A stretch of 64,000 bases of DNA, from NCBI GenBank assembly GCA_963969395.1, contig OZ017797.1, positions 17,546,001-17,610,000 on the forward strand, in the 5' to 3' direction. This stretch comes from Pseudoscleropodium purum (taxonomy: Eukaryota; Streptophyta; Bryopsida; Hypnales; Brachytheciaceae). The position numbers and the translations under genes are program-made. The number at the start of each line of letters is the position of its first letter. Within the stretch, counting starts at the first letter, position 1. The notes beneath the pieces are model-generated. The model did no database searches. It saw only the letters and a program-made list of their open reading frames with translations, and was not told where the DNA came from. Shown in pieces: positions 46,060 to 56,723 of the stretch.

Positions 46060-48980
46060 CTTCTATTTGAGGAAAGACAATGTGGAAAAGGTGCATTCAT
46101 CTTTGACATTCCCTAGAATGTGAACCATGGCAATTTGAGGTAGTTTGATGTATTTTGCAAATTTATTGTCCAATAAAGTGTTGGCATCTTGAATCCTCCA
46201 AAGTTTCATAGAAGGGTTCACTAGTTGATATAGAAGAATGTTCACTTGGGGCAGCTCCATGGTTGCATGTGCACTAGAAATCATTGCAATCTTGAAGAGT
46301 GTTTGTTTGGACTCTAGATAGTGCAAAATCATCCAACACAATAGGCAAAAATTGTTTGTTGTCACCTTCCTCAACCTAGTTTGGCTCATTGTAAAAATCT
46401 TTGATAAAGTCAAGATGCTTGGAGAAGTTGGCGCTACAATCCTTGTATAGCCAATACTAAGGGTATATAGTGAGATTGTGACTAGGGAACCTTGATGCCA
46501 TCTTGTCCATTAGCTTGCATGTAGCCTCTTTCAAAGAATCAAACAACTTTGTTAGGAGAGGCATGCCACATAAAGATGTAGTCATTGAAATTACAAGGAA
46601 GGTCTTAAGTAGCATGTAAGCATTTACAACAAATTGAAGTGCAAAAGTACAATTGGAAACTTACCTTGATAATTATTTTGGACTGTTGCAGCAATTGCTA
46701 CATATCCCTCTTGATTGACTATAGATTCATCATACAAGGCGTACATAGTCTCCTTGCCCACTACAAAGTACAAAGACTTATAAGGCAAGTTGAGATTTGC
46801 CTCTTACTTCATGAGAATCTGCTCTTGAGAACCCTGCAACACTTGATTGTATAAGTGGAACTCACTTTTGCGGAAGGCTGCACATGTCCGCATTCAAGTA
46901 CATGGTGCACAAATTGCTATGACACGTGCCTAGTGCCCCTATAAAGTTACAAACGAAGGCATATCTTTTTTGGACCCATTGAATGAGATTATCTATTGAT
47001 TCCAATATGGAAGGGAGTGCCAACATCCCTAGCAAGTCATATGGGTCCAGGGGCAAAGAAAGATTTGCCTTGATCATAGAAAAAGTTCACAATATTGAAA
47101 ACAAAACAACTAAAAAGCAAACAATTTGATAGCAAAAATCTTGAGAACCAAGGAACAAAGAAGTTATTCAACAAACAAGTTACAGCAAAAGAAAAAAAAA
47201 TGGATAAGAAAAATTCACCCATGCCCTCTAGTCCCATTTTTTTGTTGTTCTTGTTGGCTAGCATCATGACAATCACGCCCTTGTACTTTGCAAGTAGCCT
47301 TTGGATTTGCCCAAGGCAATTCATCCAAGGCATTTTCACATTCTTCAGGAACTTCAAACTTTTTGACTTAAGCTGCTAAAAGAGGGCTTGGAACTTAGTT
47401 GACTTCTTCAATGAATATGCAAAGTATACATGTGTTAATTGGAGAATTTCCTCAATAGCACACATGATTGTGAGTTAGCAAAGTAACTCCACTACTAAGT
47501 TCAAGCAATGAGCGCAACCATGAATTCTAGTTGCAAAAGGAGCAAATTTTCTTTTATTTGTAAAGTAACACCAATCTTCAAGCCTTGGAAGGAGCTCAAG
47601 CCATCAATGCCAAAGCCCATGAACTTTTGAACAATGTCAAAGTTTATGAAACCCCTATCTAAACTGAGAGTTGCCATAATGATAGCGGTGAATTTCTTTG
47701 TAGTGGCACCATCTAGATCTATTTTTTGGATTGACAATAATAGAAGGATATGGCACCAATAGACCATTTCGTAACTGTGAATTGCAATTCAGCTGTGATA
47801 GTTGCATACATTGGTTTCATCACCAAACAAGGCCTAGTATGCCACATTTGAAATTGGAAACTTGTTTTTTTGCTTGACTAAGTTGTATAGATGCTCCACC
47901 ATCACCCACCTTAATCTATCAGCCTAGTGCTTGCAAGGAAGCTTAGGGATGTTAAGGATCTTGTAGAATTTAAATCAAGCCTCAAACTTTGTCATTGGCT
48001 TGCTTCCTGCTAACAACTAAAACAAGGTTGCAAATTGAACGCATTTCTTCCATGACTATAACGTACTACACCTCTGGATTTGTTTTGCTAGAGTCATGAG
48101 TCCATGAGTTGTATAAAGTAGCATACATTTCTTTTCAATCTCACACTGTCTGTGTTTAGAAACAATATTCTACTTGGGAGCCATTTGTACAGACTTTCCT
48201 TGCACCACAGAGTAATGCCTCCAATGCACCAAGTGCATTACATTCTCTTCCACTAAGATTGCCTTGCTCCAAGGCTCTTTTACCGCCCACTCAAAGTGAA
48301 ATTTCTTGTGCAAGTCATAATTTTTTTTAGTTTCGTCATCATGCTTGCATTTGATGGTCCCGTAGCCAGCAATGCTTTGATCCTAAGGTCAATGCTCTTC
48401 CTTTTGCTCTCACCATGCATCGGAAGATTCACAAAGGCAATATCATCTGAATCAATCATCTTATCCACACTAAGGTCTAAATCCTCCTCCAAATTCTTTT
48501 CATTTGAGACATGGACAATGCTGGATATAAGTGAAGGATCTCAGTGTCCATGGATTAGAAGGTCCTCAACTCTGTGTTTGACAATTGTGCGCTAGAGGTT
48601 CCCGCACCAACGCTACAAACATTAGCACTTTGTAGCAACTTGCGATTCAAGGAGTTCTGACTTGACAAAAAGTAGCTATGCATTGTCATGGTAGATCTGG
48701 CTTTCTTCCTTGACTCCGCCTTTAGTGCTTTCTTGGATGCTTGTACCTTGCGTTTAGTAGCCTTCGCTACATACTTCAATTGTGCTAATCGTCGTTCATG
48801 CCTCTCCACCACCTTTGTAGTGTGTGTTGCTTTTGCAACGATTGCAAAACCAATATCCTTCGGAGTGAAAGGAGAGTCCGGCATGTCTCCTCTACATACA
48901 ACACTTACCAACCACCATTCCCCCAAACAAATGAGAGTTCTAATGATGCAAAACAAACTCCCAAAATCCAAGTCGTCCAA
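46060..48980 (-). pseudogene. Transposase-like (hAT, DUF4371/ZNF862-like) pseudogene
   Basis: On the minus strand: 48980-48555 is a basic N-terminal region with FTPKDIGFAIVAKA and repeated Lys/Arg. 48492-48280 continues, followed by HFEWAVKEPWSKA. 47767-47501 carries the recognisable core GFINFDIVQKFMGFGIDGLS, then SFQGLKIGVTLQIKE and a degraded HGCAHCLNL-like motif. This matches the 'vGfgtDGasvm.G...Gv' block of DUF4371/ZNF862-type hAT-derived proteins. 47077-46862 has SILESIDNLIQWVQKRYAFV then CNFIGALGTCHSNLCTMY. 46413-46063 is the C-terminal part. Many stops and shifts. No terminal repeats found. Confidence 0.6.
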
Positions 48981-49728
48981 AGCAAAATATCCCCAAACCC
49001 TAAGTCGACCAAAGCAAAGTATACCCCAACTCGTCCAAACTCCAGAATATCCTAAACCAAACTAATTGAAAATTGAGAGAAAGGATAATAAATTGAATGC
49101 CAACGCAATTGTTGAATTTTGCTTTGTGTAGCTACCCTCTACAACTCCAAGATGATTCAATGAGAGCCATAACTCACATGAATGTGGCGACCTCCCCTCT
49201 CTCGTAGGAAATGGAGTGGCTATGAATGTTGCATCAAAAATCCCAAACTAGCTACCTCTAATCCTACGCCATCATAGAGTGGGCTTCACCCCAAAATGTA
49301 ATACAGAGAATTTGGCAATCAAACGCAATTACTTGGGAGAAAAGGTGGTATCAAGGTTAGAACTAATTGGAAAACCTGAGGTTGTGTGATTGTGCAATGG
49401 AAAGTGAGGAGATGGGTGGTGTTAGTGATGTGGAGGGGACTTCATCAACAGAAAGAAAAACTACACTGCGTCCTGAGATTGCACGTGGTTATAGGCGACT
49501 TAAGCCTACTTTGGGCTCTTTTTTTCTATAGCCTTGGTGTTGGCAATTTATTTTTGGTGCTATTTTGCTCCAAATCGCCAGAAAAAAACACTGTCATTGA
49601 TTGAATCCAGCAATGCGTATTGTGCAAACTTTCTACACAATTCCTCTCTTAGTTCTTTGTTATTGCTGCTAATTGAACTTTCCTGGAAATCTGCATGCAC
49701 AAGTATATCCCTGAAGTTTGTTTAGCAA
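48981..49728. other. Intergenic; upstream of the transposase-like remnant
   Basis: Nothing recognised. 48950-49060 has a repeated 'tcgtccaaa(g/c)' and 'ccccaa' word pattern. The end of this stretch (TTTGTTTAG at 49720-49728) looks like a 3' splice site. Confidence 0.35.
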
Positions 49729-50146
49729 GCAAGCGTTGATCAAGTCGGTGCTGGTCATGCAGAGAGCTCTGTTGTCTGTCTTACCATTCTGGACAAAGGA
49801 TTCGATAGAGAGAAAGGTCTGTAGAAGAGCCTTGGCAACGCCAAGAAGTTGCAGAAACCGACAAAGCCCTCCTACTGCTATCAACTTAGTGCAAATGACT
49901 TCAACTGCAGATTTCCGTCTACTGGGGGGAGGAGTGCAGACAGGGTGAGCTCCTTGACCTGACATTCAAGCGTACATGTCTGTTGTCTAAAACCGTCATC
50001 TTCTCCACTTTTTGCAACTGTCCTGGTGTCTGACTTTCCCATTGAAATTCGCGAAAAAGAGGAACGTCTCTGTCGCCCTGAAATCACCAAGCCTAGACTG
50101 TCTGCACCTGCCCCACTCAAAAGAGAAAGTCCACAGAGCAGCACCT
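49729..50146 (+). pseudogene. Unrecognised decayed coding exon(s)
   Basis: A single forward frame from the acceptor-like TTTGTTTAG reads QASVDQVGAGHAESSVVCLT, then ILDKGFDREKGL, a TAG, KSLGNAKKLQKPTKPSYCYQ, and then LSANDFNCRFPSTGGRSADR. After a TGA near 49960 the same frame continues to FATVLVSDFPIEIREKEERL, then CRPEITKPRLSAPAPLKRES and a TAA at about 50146. GC content is higher than the flanks. Codon-like composition and the basic, proline-rich C-terminus suggest the 3' end of a host gene. I do not recognise the family. Minus-strand frames here are long too, so strand is not certain. Confidence 0.35.
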
Positions 50147-50675
50147 AAATATAAGACTTTGTATCGTCTTCATGTATCAATGGTTGTTGCATGCAATTTG
50201 CATTGCGTTTTCTTGTACCATTTACCTGCTCCATACCAAGCCTGAATTTTGAGGTAAGTGTGTCACTCACTCTGGCTGGACAGAAGGAATTAATGTAGGT
50301 ACTCTCAAAACCACCACTTTTTGCGACCGAGCCTATTTTCTACTCTTAGACTAATCAGATTTTCATATGTTCTTCTTGGCAAGTGAAAGGAGGTTCCAAC
50401 ACACCAGAGAACAAGACATTTGGATATTGTATGTAAAAGTTATTAAGAAATAAAGTTTGGTTCTAAAAGTGTTTCTTCCACATAGGTACAAAACTGACTT
50501 TGGAGATGTACACACAATGTAGATGGTGGTTTGAGGTCAATGGCACATTTAGGTGTACCTACCTTATAGCCATTATCATCCCTATATTAATTGCATCCCC
50601 TCTCTACAGTACAATAGCTTGCGATTTTTGAGCTATGTATAGGGTATGCAATAGGGATAGAAGGAGTGCAAGGGA

Positions 50676-51255
50676 GTTATGGATTCTCTACTCCAAAATA
50701 AACTTTTAAGTCCTTTATTGAACTCAATTTTCAATATTTTTGAAAAAAAATAAAAATATTAGGTGAAGATTGTTTATTACAACATTACAACCATTAGGAT
50801 TCGCATTTTTCAATTCCATAAATAAATTGTTAATAATTTATTATTTTGAACCATTCTCTACATCTTTCTACTTACTATTTTTTTTTATATGTTGTACAAT
50901 TTCAAATGATCTAAAATTTTTCAAGCATGTAGCCAACTTAACTTGAAAAATGAATCCAAAGAGTTGCAATAATTTTGAACATTTTTTCATACAAATGTGA
51001 CCTTGTGAAGTTTAGCTGCCTGATTTTTTGTAGGGACAAAAAAATGATTTTTGTCACTTCAAATGCTAATATCTTGCAATCTACAAGGTAGAAATTTTGG
51101 AAATTTTTACCACATCTTTTCAAACTAGTGTAATACAAGATCATATGATTACATGTGTCCAAAAATGTTTTTTTATAAATTTTGAAAGTTATATAAGAAA
51201 TGGCAGTTTTGGAGCCTTTCTGGTAAAAACATAGTCAAGGAACTTTAGGGATTAA
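50676..51255. mobile_element. TTAA element fragment B' (5'-truncated)
   Basis: Matches the right-hand 580 bp of elements A and B, from the block CTACTCCAAAATAAAC to the terminus CTTTAGGGATTAA, where one terminal G has become A. Its left part is missing. It lies in the same orientation 219 bp upstream of the full element at 51474. Confidence 0.75.
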
Positions 51256-51473
51256 GATTCAATAAATGACTTGGTATTACTTTCAAAAATCTTCTTGAGC
51301 CTCTACATGGGCTCTTAAAAATTTATCTAATCCATTTATTGTTGCACTAGTGCCTGTAAATTTGCAAAAAAGAAGAGAAATACAAACAACAATCTTGTTT
51401 TCATGTTCCCACAAGCATTGTGAAAACTGTTCTCGTTTCAAATTATGTAGACGCATGGTGCATAGGTAGGTAT

Positions 51474-51751
51474 TTAACCCCTAAAGGTCCAAATTGCATT
51501 TTTAGGCAACATAGCAATTTTGGGCAACTCACTACAAATGGAATTTTTATTTTATTTTTTTGAAATATTCACACTACATGTGCTTGAGGAGTAGCTTTAA
51601 GGCCCAAAAATTTTCATAACTTTTGACAACATAGTTCAAAAGTTATTGCATGATATGTAATTTTCAATGCTTGACCGGCAGTCCAAAAATTTCTTAAAAA
51701 ATCACTTTTTTCAAAAATAAAAATTTGAAATTGGTTTTCAAGATACATACA

Positions 51752-51787
<36 letters not shown>

Positions 51788-52438
51788 TATAAAGTTTTGA
51801 ATCATTCTATTTTGATTTATGAAATGAAAGTTATGAGGTGTTCTAGTTTGTGGGTAGTTATGGATTCCCTACTTGAAAATAAACTTTGGAGTCCTTTATT
51901 AAACTCAATTTTTAATATTTTTTGAAAAAAATAGAAATATATGATGTAGATTGTTTATTACTACATTACCACCATTGGAATTGGAAAACTTCAGTGGTAT
52001 AATTAAATTCTTAACAATTTAGTGTTTTGAATCACTTTGTAGTTCTTTCTACATACTATTTTTTTCCTATATGTTGTGTAATTCCAAATGATCTAAAAAA
52101 TTTCAAGCATATAGCCAACTTGACTTGAAGAGTGAATCCAAAAAATAACTACCATTTTGGACATTTTTTCATACAAAAGTGACCTTGTGAAGTGTAGCTC
52201 CCCGTATTTTCACAGGGTCAAAAAAAGAATTTTTGTCACTTCAAACCTCAATATCTTGCAATCTACACAGTGGAAAATTCTAAAAAAATTTCCACATCTT
52301 TTCAGACTAGTTTACTACAAGATCCTATGATTACATGTGTTCAAAAATGTTTTTCATCTAAAATTTGGTGCTTGTATCAAAAATTAGGGTTTTGGACCGT
52401 TTTTGATGGAAATGTAGTCTCCAACCTTTAGGGGTTAA
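51474..52438. mobile_element. TTAA-flanked non-coding element B (965 bp)
   Basis: Ends TTAA-CCCCTAAAGG (51474) and CCTTTAGGGG-TTAA (52438) are exact inverted complements for at least 14 bp, the best-preserved pair in the window. The inside is collinear with element A. It contains a (CATA)n-(TA)n microsatellite at about 51743-51792. No coding sequence. Confidence 0.85.
51743..51792. repeat. (CATA)n/(TA)n microsatellite inside element B
   Basis: About ten CATA units run into TATATATA. The same position in element A has only a short TATATACATATA, and in element C it is a 68-bp (AT)n run. Confidence 0.9.
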
Positions 52439-53316
52439 AATACTTCGATAGAAGGTTAGCACATTTTACTGTTCTAATATAGGTAGTTACCCACTTTGAT
52501 ATTTGCACTTGTTTCATTGCAAGTCCAAGACTCTCAGGTTATCATATGTCTACATTGATCAGTTCATGGAGATTTTAAAGACCATGAATCCTTTTCTTTT
52601 CTTTTTCCTTCATTCTTTTGTCCAACACAAGTACCTTGTGATATAGTTAGAACGTAAAACTGATACCCATACAACACTGGTTCCCACTCCAAAGTCTCAA
52701 AGCCTATAATGAATTGTACAATGACATCAAAAATGTCTTCTTCAGTTGTACAAATACACCAGCAAGTCTCCCAAGTTAGAGTTGACTTCAACCCCAGTTG
52801 GGATTCATATATTTATGGCTTGGGTTATGGTTCAGAACTTCTATGTGCAGCTAAGATAACTTTGCCTATGACAGCCCAAATGGGAGTAAGCCCATCACAG
52901 ACAAAATTGTACTTGTAGTGTATTGTACTGTACATTTCAGTTCTTAAAATGTGCATCACTAGAATTTTTTTGTATATGATGTGTTGGCTGGCATTTGAAT
53001 CTTCATTGGCTAATTTACCTTAAGTTGGTGTAGGCATGTAAGGTAGGTCCACCCAAATGTGCCACTAACCTTAAACCGCCATCTATATTGTGTGTACATC
53101 TCCAAAGTCAGTTGTGTACCTATGTAGAAGAAGTGCTTTTAGAATCAAACTTTGTTCTTTAATAACTTTTGCATATAATATCCAAATGCTACGTTCTCTG
53201 AAGTGTTGAAACCTCCTTTCACTTGCCAAGAAGAACATATGAAAATCTGACCAGTCAAAGAATAGAAAACAGGCTCAGTCGCAAAAAGTGGCGATTTGGG
53301 AAGTACCCACCTTATG

Positions 53317-54168
53317 TGAAATACTACAGCAGTATTTCCATTTCTGCAAGTTCCAATTCAAGTTTGCTCCAACCCAAGCCCTGACCGCTCTTGAGGGTGG
53401 AAGAAGATGCCTGCATTGACAAGCACCTTGAGCTGTTTCACTGCCAGAATTTCCTTGTCAGTATTGCCTCAGAATCATTCTGTAATCAGAATTATAGGAT
53501 TACAAATTACCATGTAAGGCATCCAACATGTGCAGAAGATTGACGGGGATCCGTACACGATTATTCTAAATTATTTCAGTCAGAGCACACTTGTTGACAA
53601 AGTGCTGCAAGTGATTTCCTACAAAATCCACTCCACTGAAATGGTTATTTGGTATGAGTGAATTATAATTGGATAGCATGAAAATCAATATGACCAATTG
53701 TTTAGCAACACGACCCCTTGCTACAATGCCCGCATTCCATCCATCAGTGCTGAATAGTATGTCCTTGTGATAAACAAGTTAGACCACATTAAATTAACCA
53801 TTTTTGCTATAGTAGTGAACATATCCTACAATAGTACTGCAAGATTTTGTCCCACCTTCAAAAGTGAAATTTTGATGAATCTACACAAATTCTAGGAGTT
53901 TCAGAGTCATCTACTTGTGTAATCATCACTTACTTCCAAAAGTTGTTTGCAATTTGGATGAAGGAATAATGATTTTTTCTGATTAATATCTAAAATGGCA
54001 TGAAAAAGTAAAAATAGATAATTTTGACCCCAAAATAAAGAGAGATCAACTTTCAAAGTTTGTTTAAAGTGAGCACCAACAATCAATAGACAAATCATCT
54101 ATGAAGGACACATGTAGAAAATAACTCAAATGCGGGCATACAAAATGGTGGGTTTACAAGATATAACA
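53317..54168. other. Intergenic; possible small coding remnant on the minus strand
   Basis: About 53480-53385 on the minus strand reads EILAVKQLKVLVNAGIFFHP, then QERSGLGLEQT and a stop, after an acceptor-like CTGACAAG. It may be the last exon of something lost, but it is short. The rest is AT-rich and unremarkable. Confidence 0.25.
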
Positions 54169-54615
54169 ATTTCAATGATTTCTTATACTCATGGCATTTA
54201 GATTGCAAGCAATTATCTTATGTAGAAATTTGTAAAGATGACAATTTTCAACAATGCAAGAGTCAAAACTCACTCATTGCTTTTATTCACACTAGGACAG
54301 TGTACCACCAAAAAATATTTTGGATGGGAAAATATTTGAGTTCATTTGTTTAACTTTCAATTGTTTTTGAATGGCTTATCTTCTAATATTGGAAATGTAG
54401 AATGTATTTTTTCTAACCTTTTTCAAATGGATTCAAACTATACACTTTAATTTTAATTATGAATATGAATTTTTTATAATTCTAGTTTATAATATGAATA
54501 AAAGCAATGAGTGAACTTTGACTCTTGCATTGTTGAAAATTGTCATCTTTACAAATTTCTATATAAGATAATTGCTTGCAATCTAAATGCTGTGAGTGCA
54601 AGAAGTCATTGAAAC
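54169..54615. repeat. Near-perfect 120-bp inverted repeat hairpin
   Basis: 54169-54288 and 54496-54615 are reverse complements with only a handful of mismatches, around an AT-rich 207-bp spacer. The shared core includes GCATTTAGATTGCAAGCAAT, TATCTTAT(G/A)TAGAAATTTG and TTTTCAACAATGCAAGAGTC. Complementarity stops sharply at both outer ends. It could be a young foldback MITE or a hairpin precursor of small RNAs. Confidence 0.85.
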
Positions 54616-55705
54616 TTTCAATTGTTTTTTGAAAATTGCTAATTTGTTACACTTTGAAGTCTAGAGTTTTTAGTATTGTAGAATGTTCCAAATTCATGAC
54701 CTAGAGTTGAAATTTTTGCAATCTATTCCTATAGTAGGAGGACATGTGACTACCAAAAGGAATCTAAAAATACATTATTTTATGGCCTCTATATTCATAC
54801 AAATAGGGCTCCCTTACACGCATACTTCTGAACATTGAAGATAGTTTTGACTTCATTTTTTTGATGAAATTTGATCACCATCAAGTCCTCACAAATTACC
54901 AATTTTTAAATTTTTTTGTTCATGATTTTTTATTTTTTTATTAATTTATACCACTGTATCTATTTTTTGTGACAATCTAGGTATTTTTCAAACAACACTA
55001 TTTCAACGCTTACAAGTACTTATAGTACTCAAAACAATACTCTTAGCCTTCAATATTTTTTTATCAATGGTTGAAATTGTTCAATTTTTATGATACTCGT
55101 AGTACTCGTAGTACTAAGTATAGAAACTATAGTTTTGGCAAAACGCTACAAAAAACGGGAGATCTTTCTTGCAATCACCCTAAAGTTGTTGCTTCTAATG
55201 TCAAGCTTAATCAAGTTGCCCCTCAAAGTACATCCTCTACCATATCTCCATTCAAGCCATTATAAAAAAACAATGAATTTGTTGAGCCTTTTGCACTCCA
55301 ATAAAGAAGATGGAAGATGCATTATGATCCCCATCAATTGATTTTGAGAAAGCAACAATACCGTCAAGTTCAGCATGCTACTGAACATTTTTGGAATGTG
55401 CCCATTGAGCTTCTTGTTGCCTAGATGGAGTTCATCTAGATGCGTTAGACTATTAAAAGAGGGAATGGGGCCTATATTGTGGTACCTCTCAAGATTTAGA
55501 GTCCTCAACTTTGTCAACATCAACAGCCTGACTGGAAATAGAGATGAAATTCACGCTATGTATGCAAAGATCTTCCAAGCCCTCCCATTGCTCATATTTG
55601 GCCATGGCACTAGGTCTAGGATGTCTAAGTCTAAGCCTAATCACAAAACTTTCAAGTTTGGAATGGTGAAGAAGCCCAACATTTGGCAATGTACCAATCC
55701 AATTG

Positions 55706-56134
55706 TTAACCTCTGAAAATTTTGGACTATGTTTTCAACAAACATGCTCCAAAACTACCATTTTTTGCCCTTACAAAAAACCAAGTAGCTACACTTCACA
55801 AGGTCACATTTGCAAGTAAAAATGTCTAAAATGGTGGTGCTTCTTTGGATTCATTTTTCAATGCAAGTTCGATACATGCTTGAAAATTTTCAGATCATTT
55901 GGAATTGTAAAACATATAGGAAAAAATAGTAAATAGAAAGAAACAAAGAATGATTGAAAATAAGAAATTGTTAAAAATTTAGTTATGGAATTGAAAAATG
56001 TCAATTAAAATGGATGTAATGTTGTAATAAACAATATACATCCAATGATTCAATTTTTTCAAAAAATATTGAAAACTGAATTAAATAAAAAGACTTCAAT
56101 GTTTATTTTAGGGTTGGAAATTCATAATTGCTTG

Positions 56135-56209
<75 letters not shown>

Positions 56210-56368
56210 ACAGCCCTAAAGTTATGAAAATTGTTGGGCCTTAAAGCTACTCCTTCATTGCATGTTGTGTGAAAATTTCAAAGAAAAATAATGAAAATTT
56301 AGTTTGTAGTCAGTTGCATAAAATTGCTATGTTGCCAAAAAAATGCAATTTGGGCATTTAGAGGTTAA
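55706..56368 (-). mobile_element. TTAA-flanked element C, inverted (663 bp)
   Basis: Ends TTAA-CCTC at 55706 and TTTAGAGG-TTAA at 56368 (terminal Gs partly mutated). Internally it is the reverse complement of elements A and B: TGCCAAAAAAATGCAATTTGG near its right end corresponds to their left-end ATTGCATTTTTAGGCAACAT. It is about 260 bp shorter, so it has lost internal sequence. It contains the (AT)n run at 56137-56204. It interrupts the LRR pseudogene. Confidence 0.85.
56137..56204. repeat. (AT)n microsatellite inside element C
   Basis: A 68-bp uninterrupted AT alternation at the position where element B has its (CATA)n run and element A a short TATATACATATA. Confidence 0.95.
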
Positions 56369-56723
56369 AGGATAAAGTCAATTCCTCAAGCTTCATAAGT
56401 AAAAGAATGGAATTTTGCATTTGACCTTCAAAGTGGTTCTAGTTAAGATATAAAACTTATAGCTCTTCTAATTTGTCTAATTTGGTCTCTATGCTACCTT
56501 CAAAGTTTGAACTTTATTAGGTTCAGTACTTGTAAATGTTAGAGTCTAGCTAGAAGAAAGTCATCCAGAAATTTTCTACCAATGAGGATCCAATTAAGAT
56601 TGAGATACACCCGTTTGGAGCAATTTACAATGTCTTTAAGAAGATTTCCACTCAAACTAGTGTTTCCTACTTTCAAGATTGTAAGATTGACAAACTTTGA
56701 TGGTGAACACACTCCTACATCAA

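Larger units (their letters stand above)
50291..53316. mobile_element. 3-kb structure with ~280-bp inverted terminal repeats
   Basis: The left arm 50291-50570 (TAATGTAGGTACT...CCACTTTTTGCGACCGAGCC...CTTCTTGGCAAGTGAAAGGA...) is repeated in reverse complement at 53036-53316 (...CCTTTCACTTGCCAAGAAG...GGCTCAGTCGCAAAAAGTGG...AGTACCCACCTTATG). Identity is high but with indels. Long inverted repeats of this size are seen in Mutator-like elements; I found no convincing target duplication, so class is open. The interior (50571-53035) contains a truncated TTAA element (50676-51255), a full one (51474-52438) and about 600 bp of unrecognised sequence. No transposase is visible. Confidence 0.7.
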
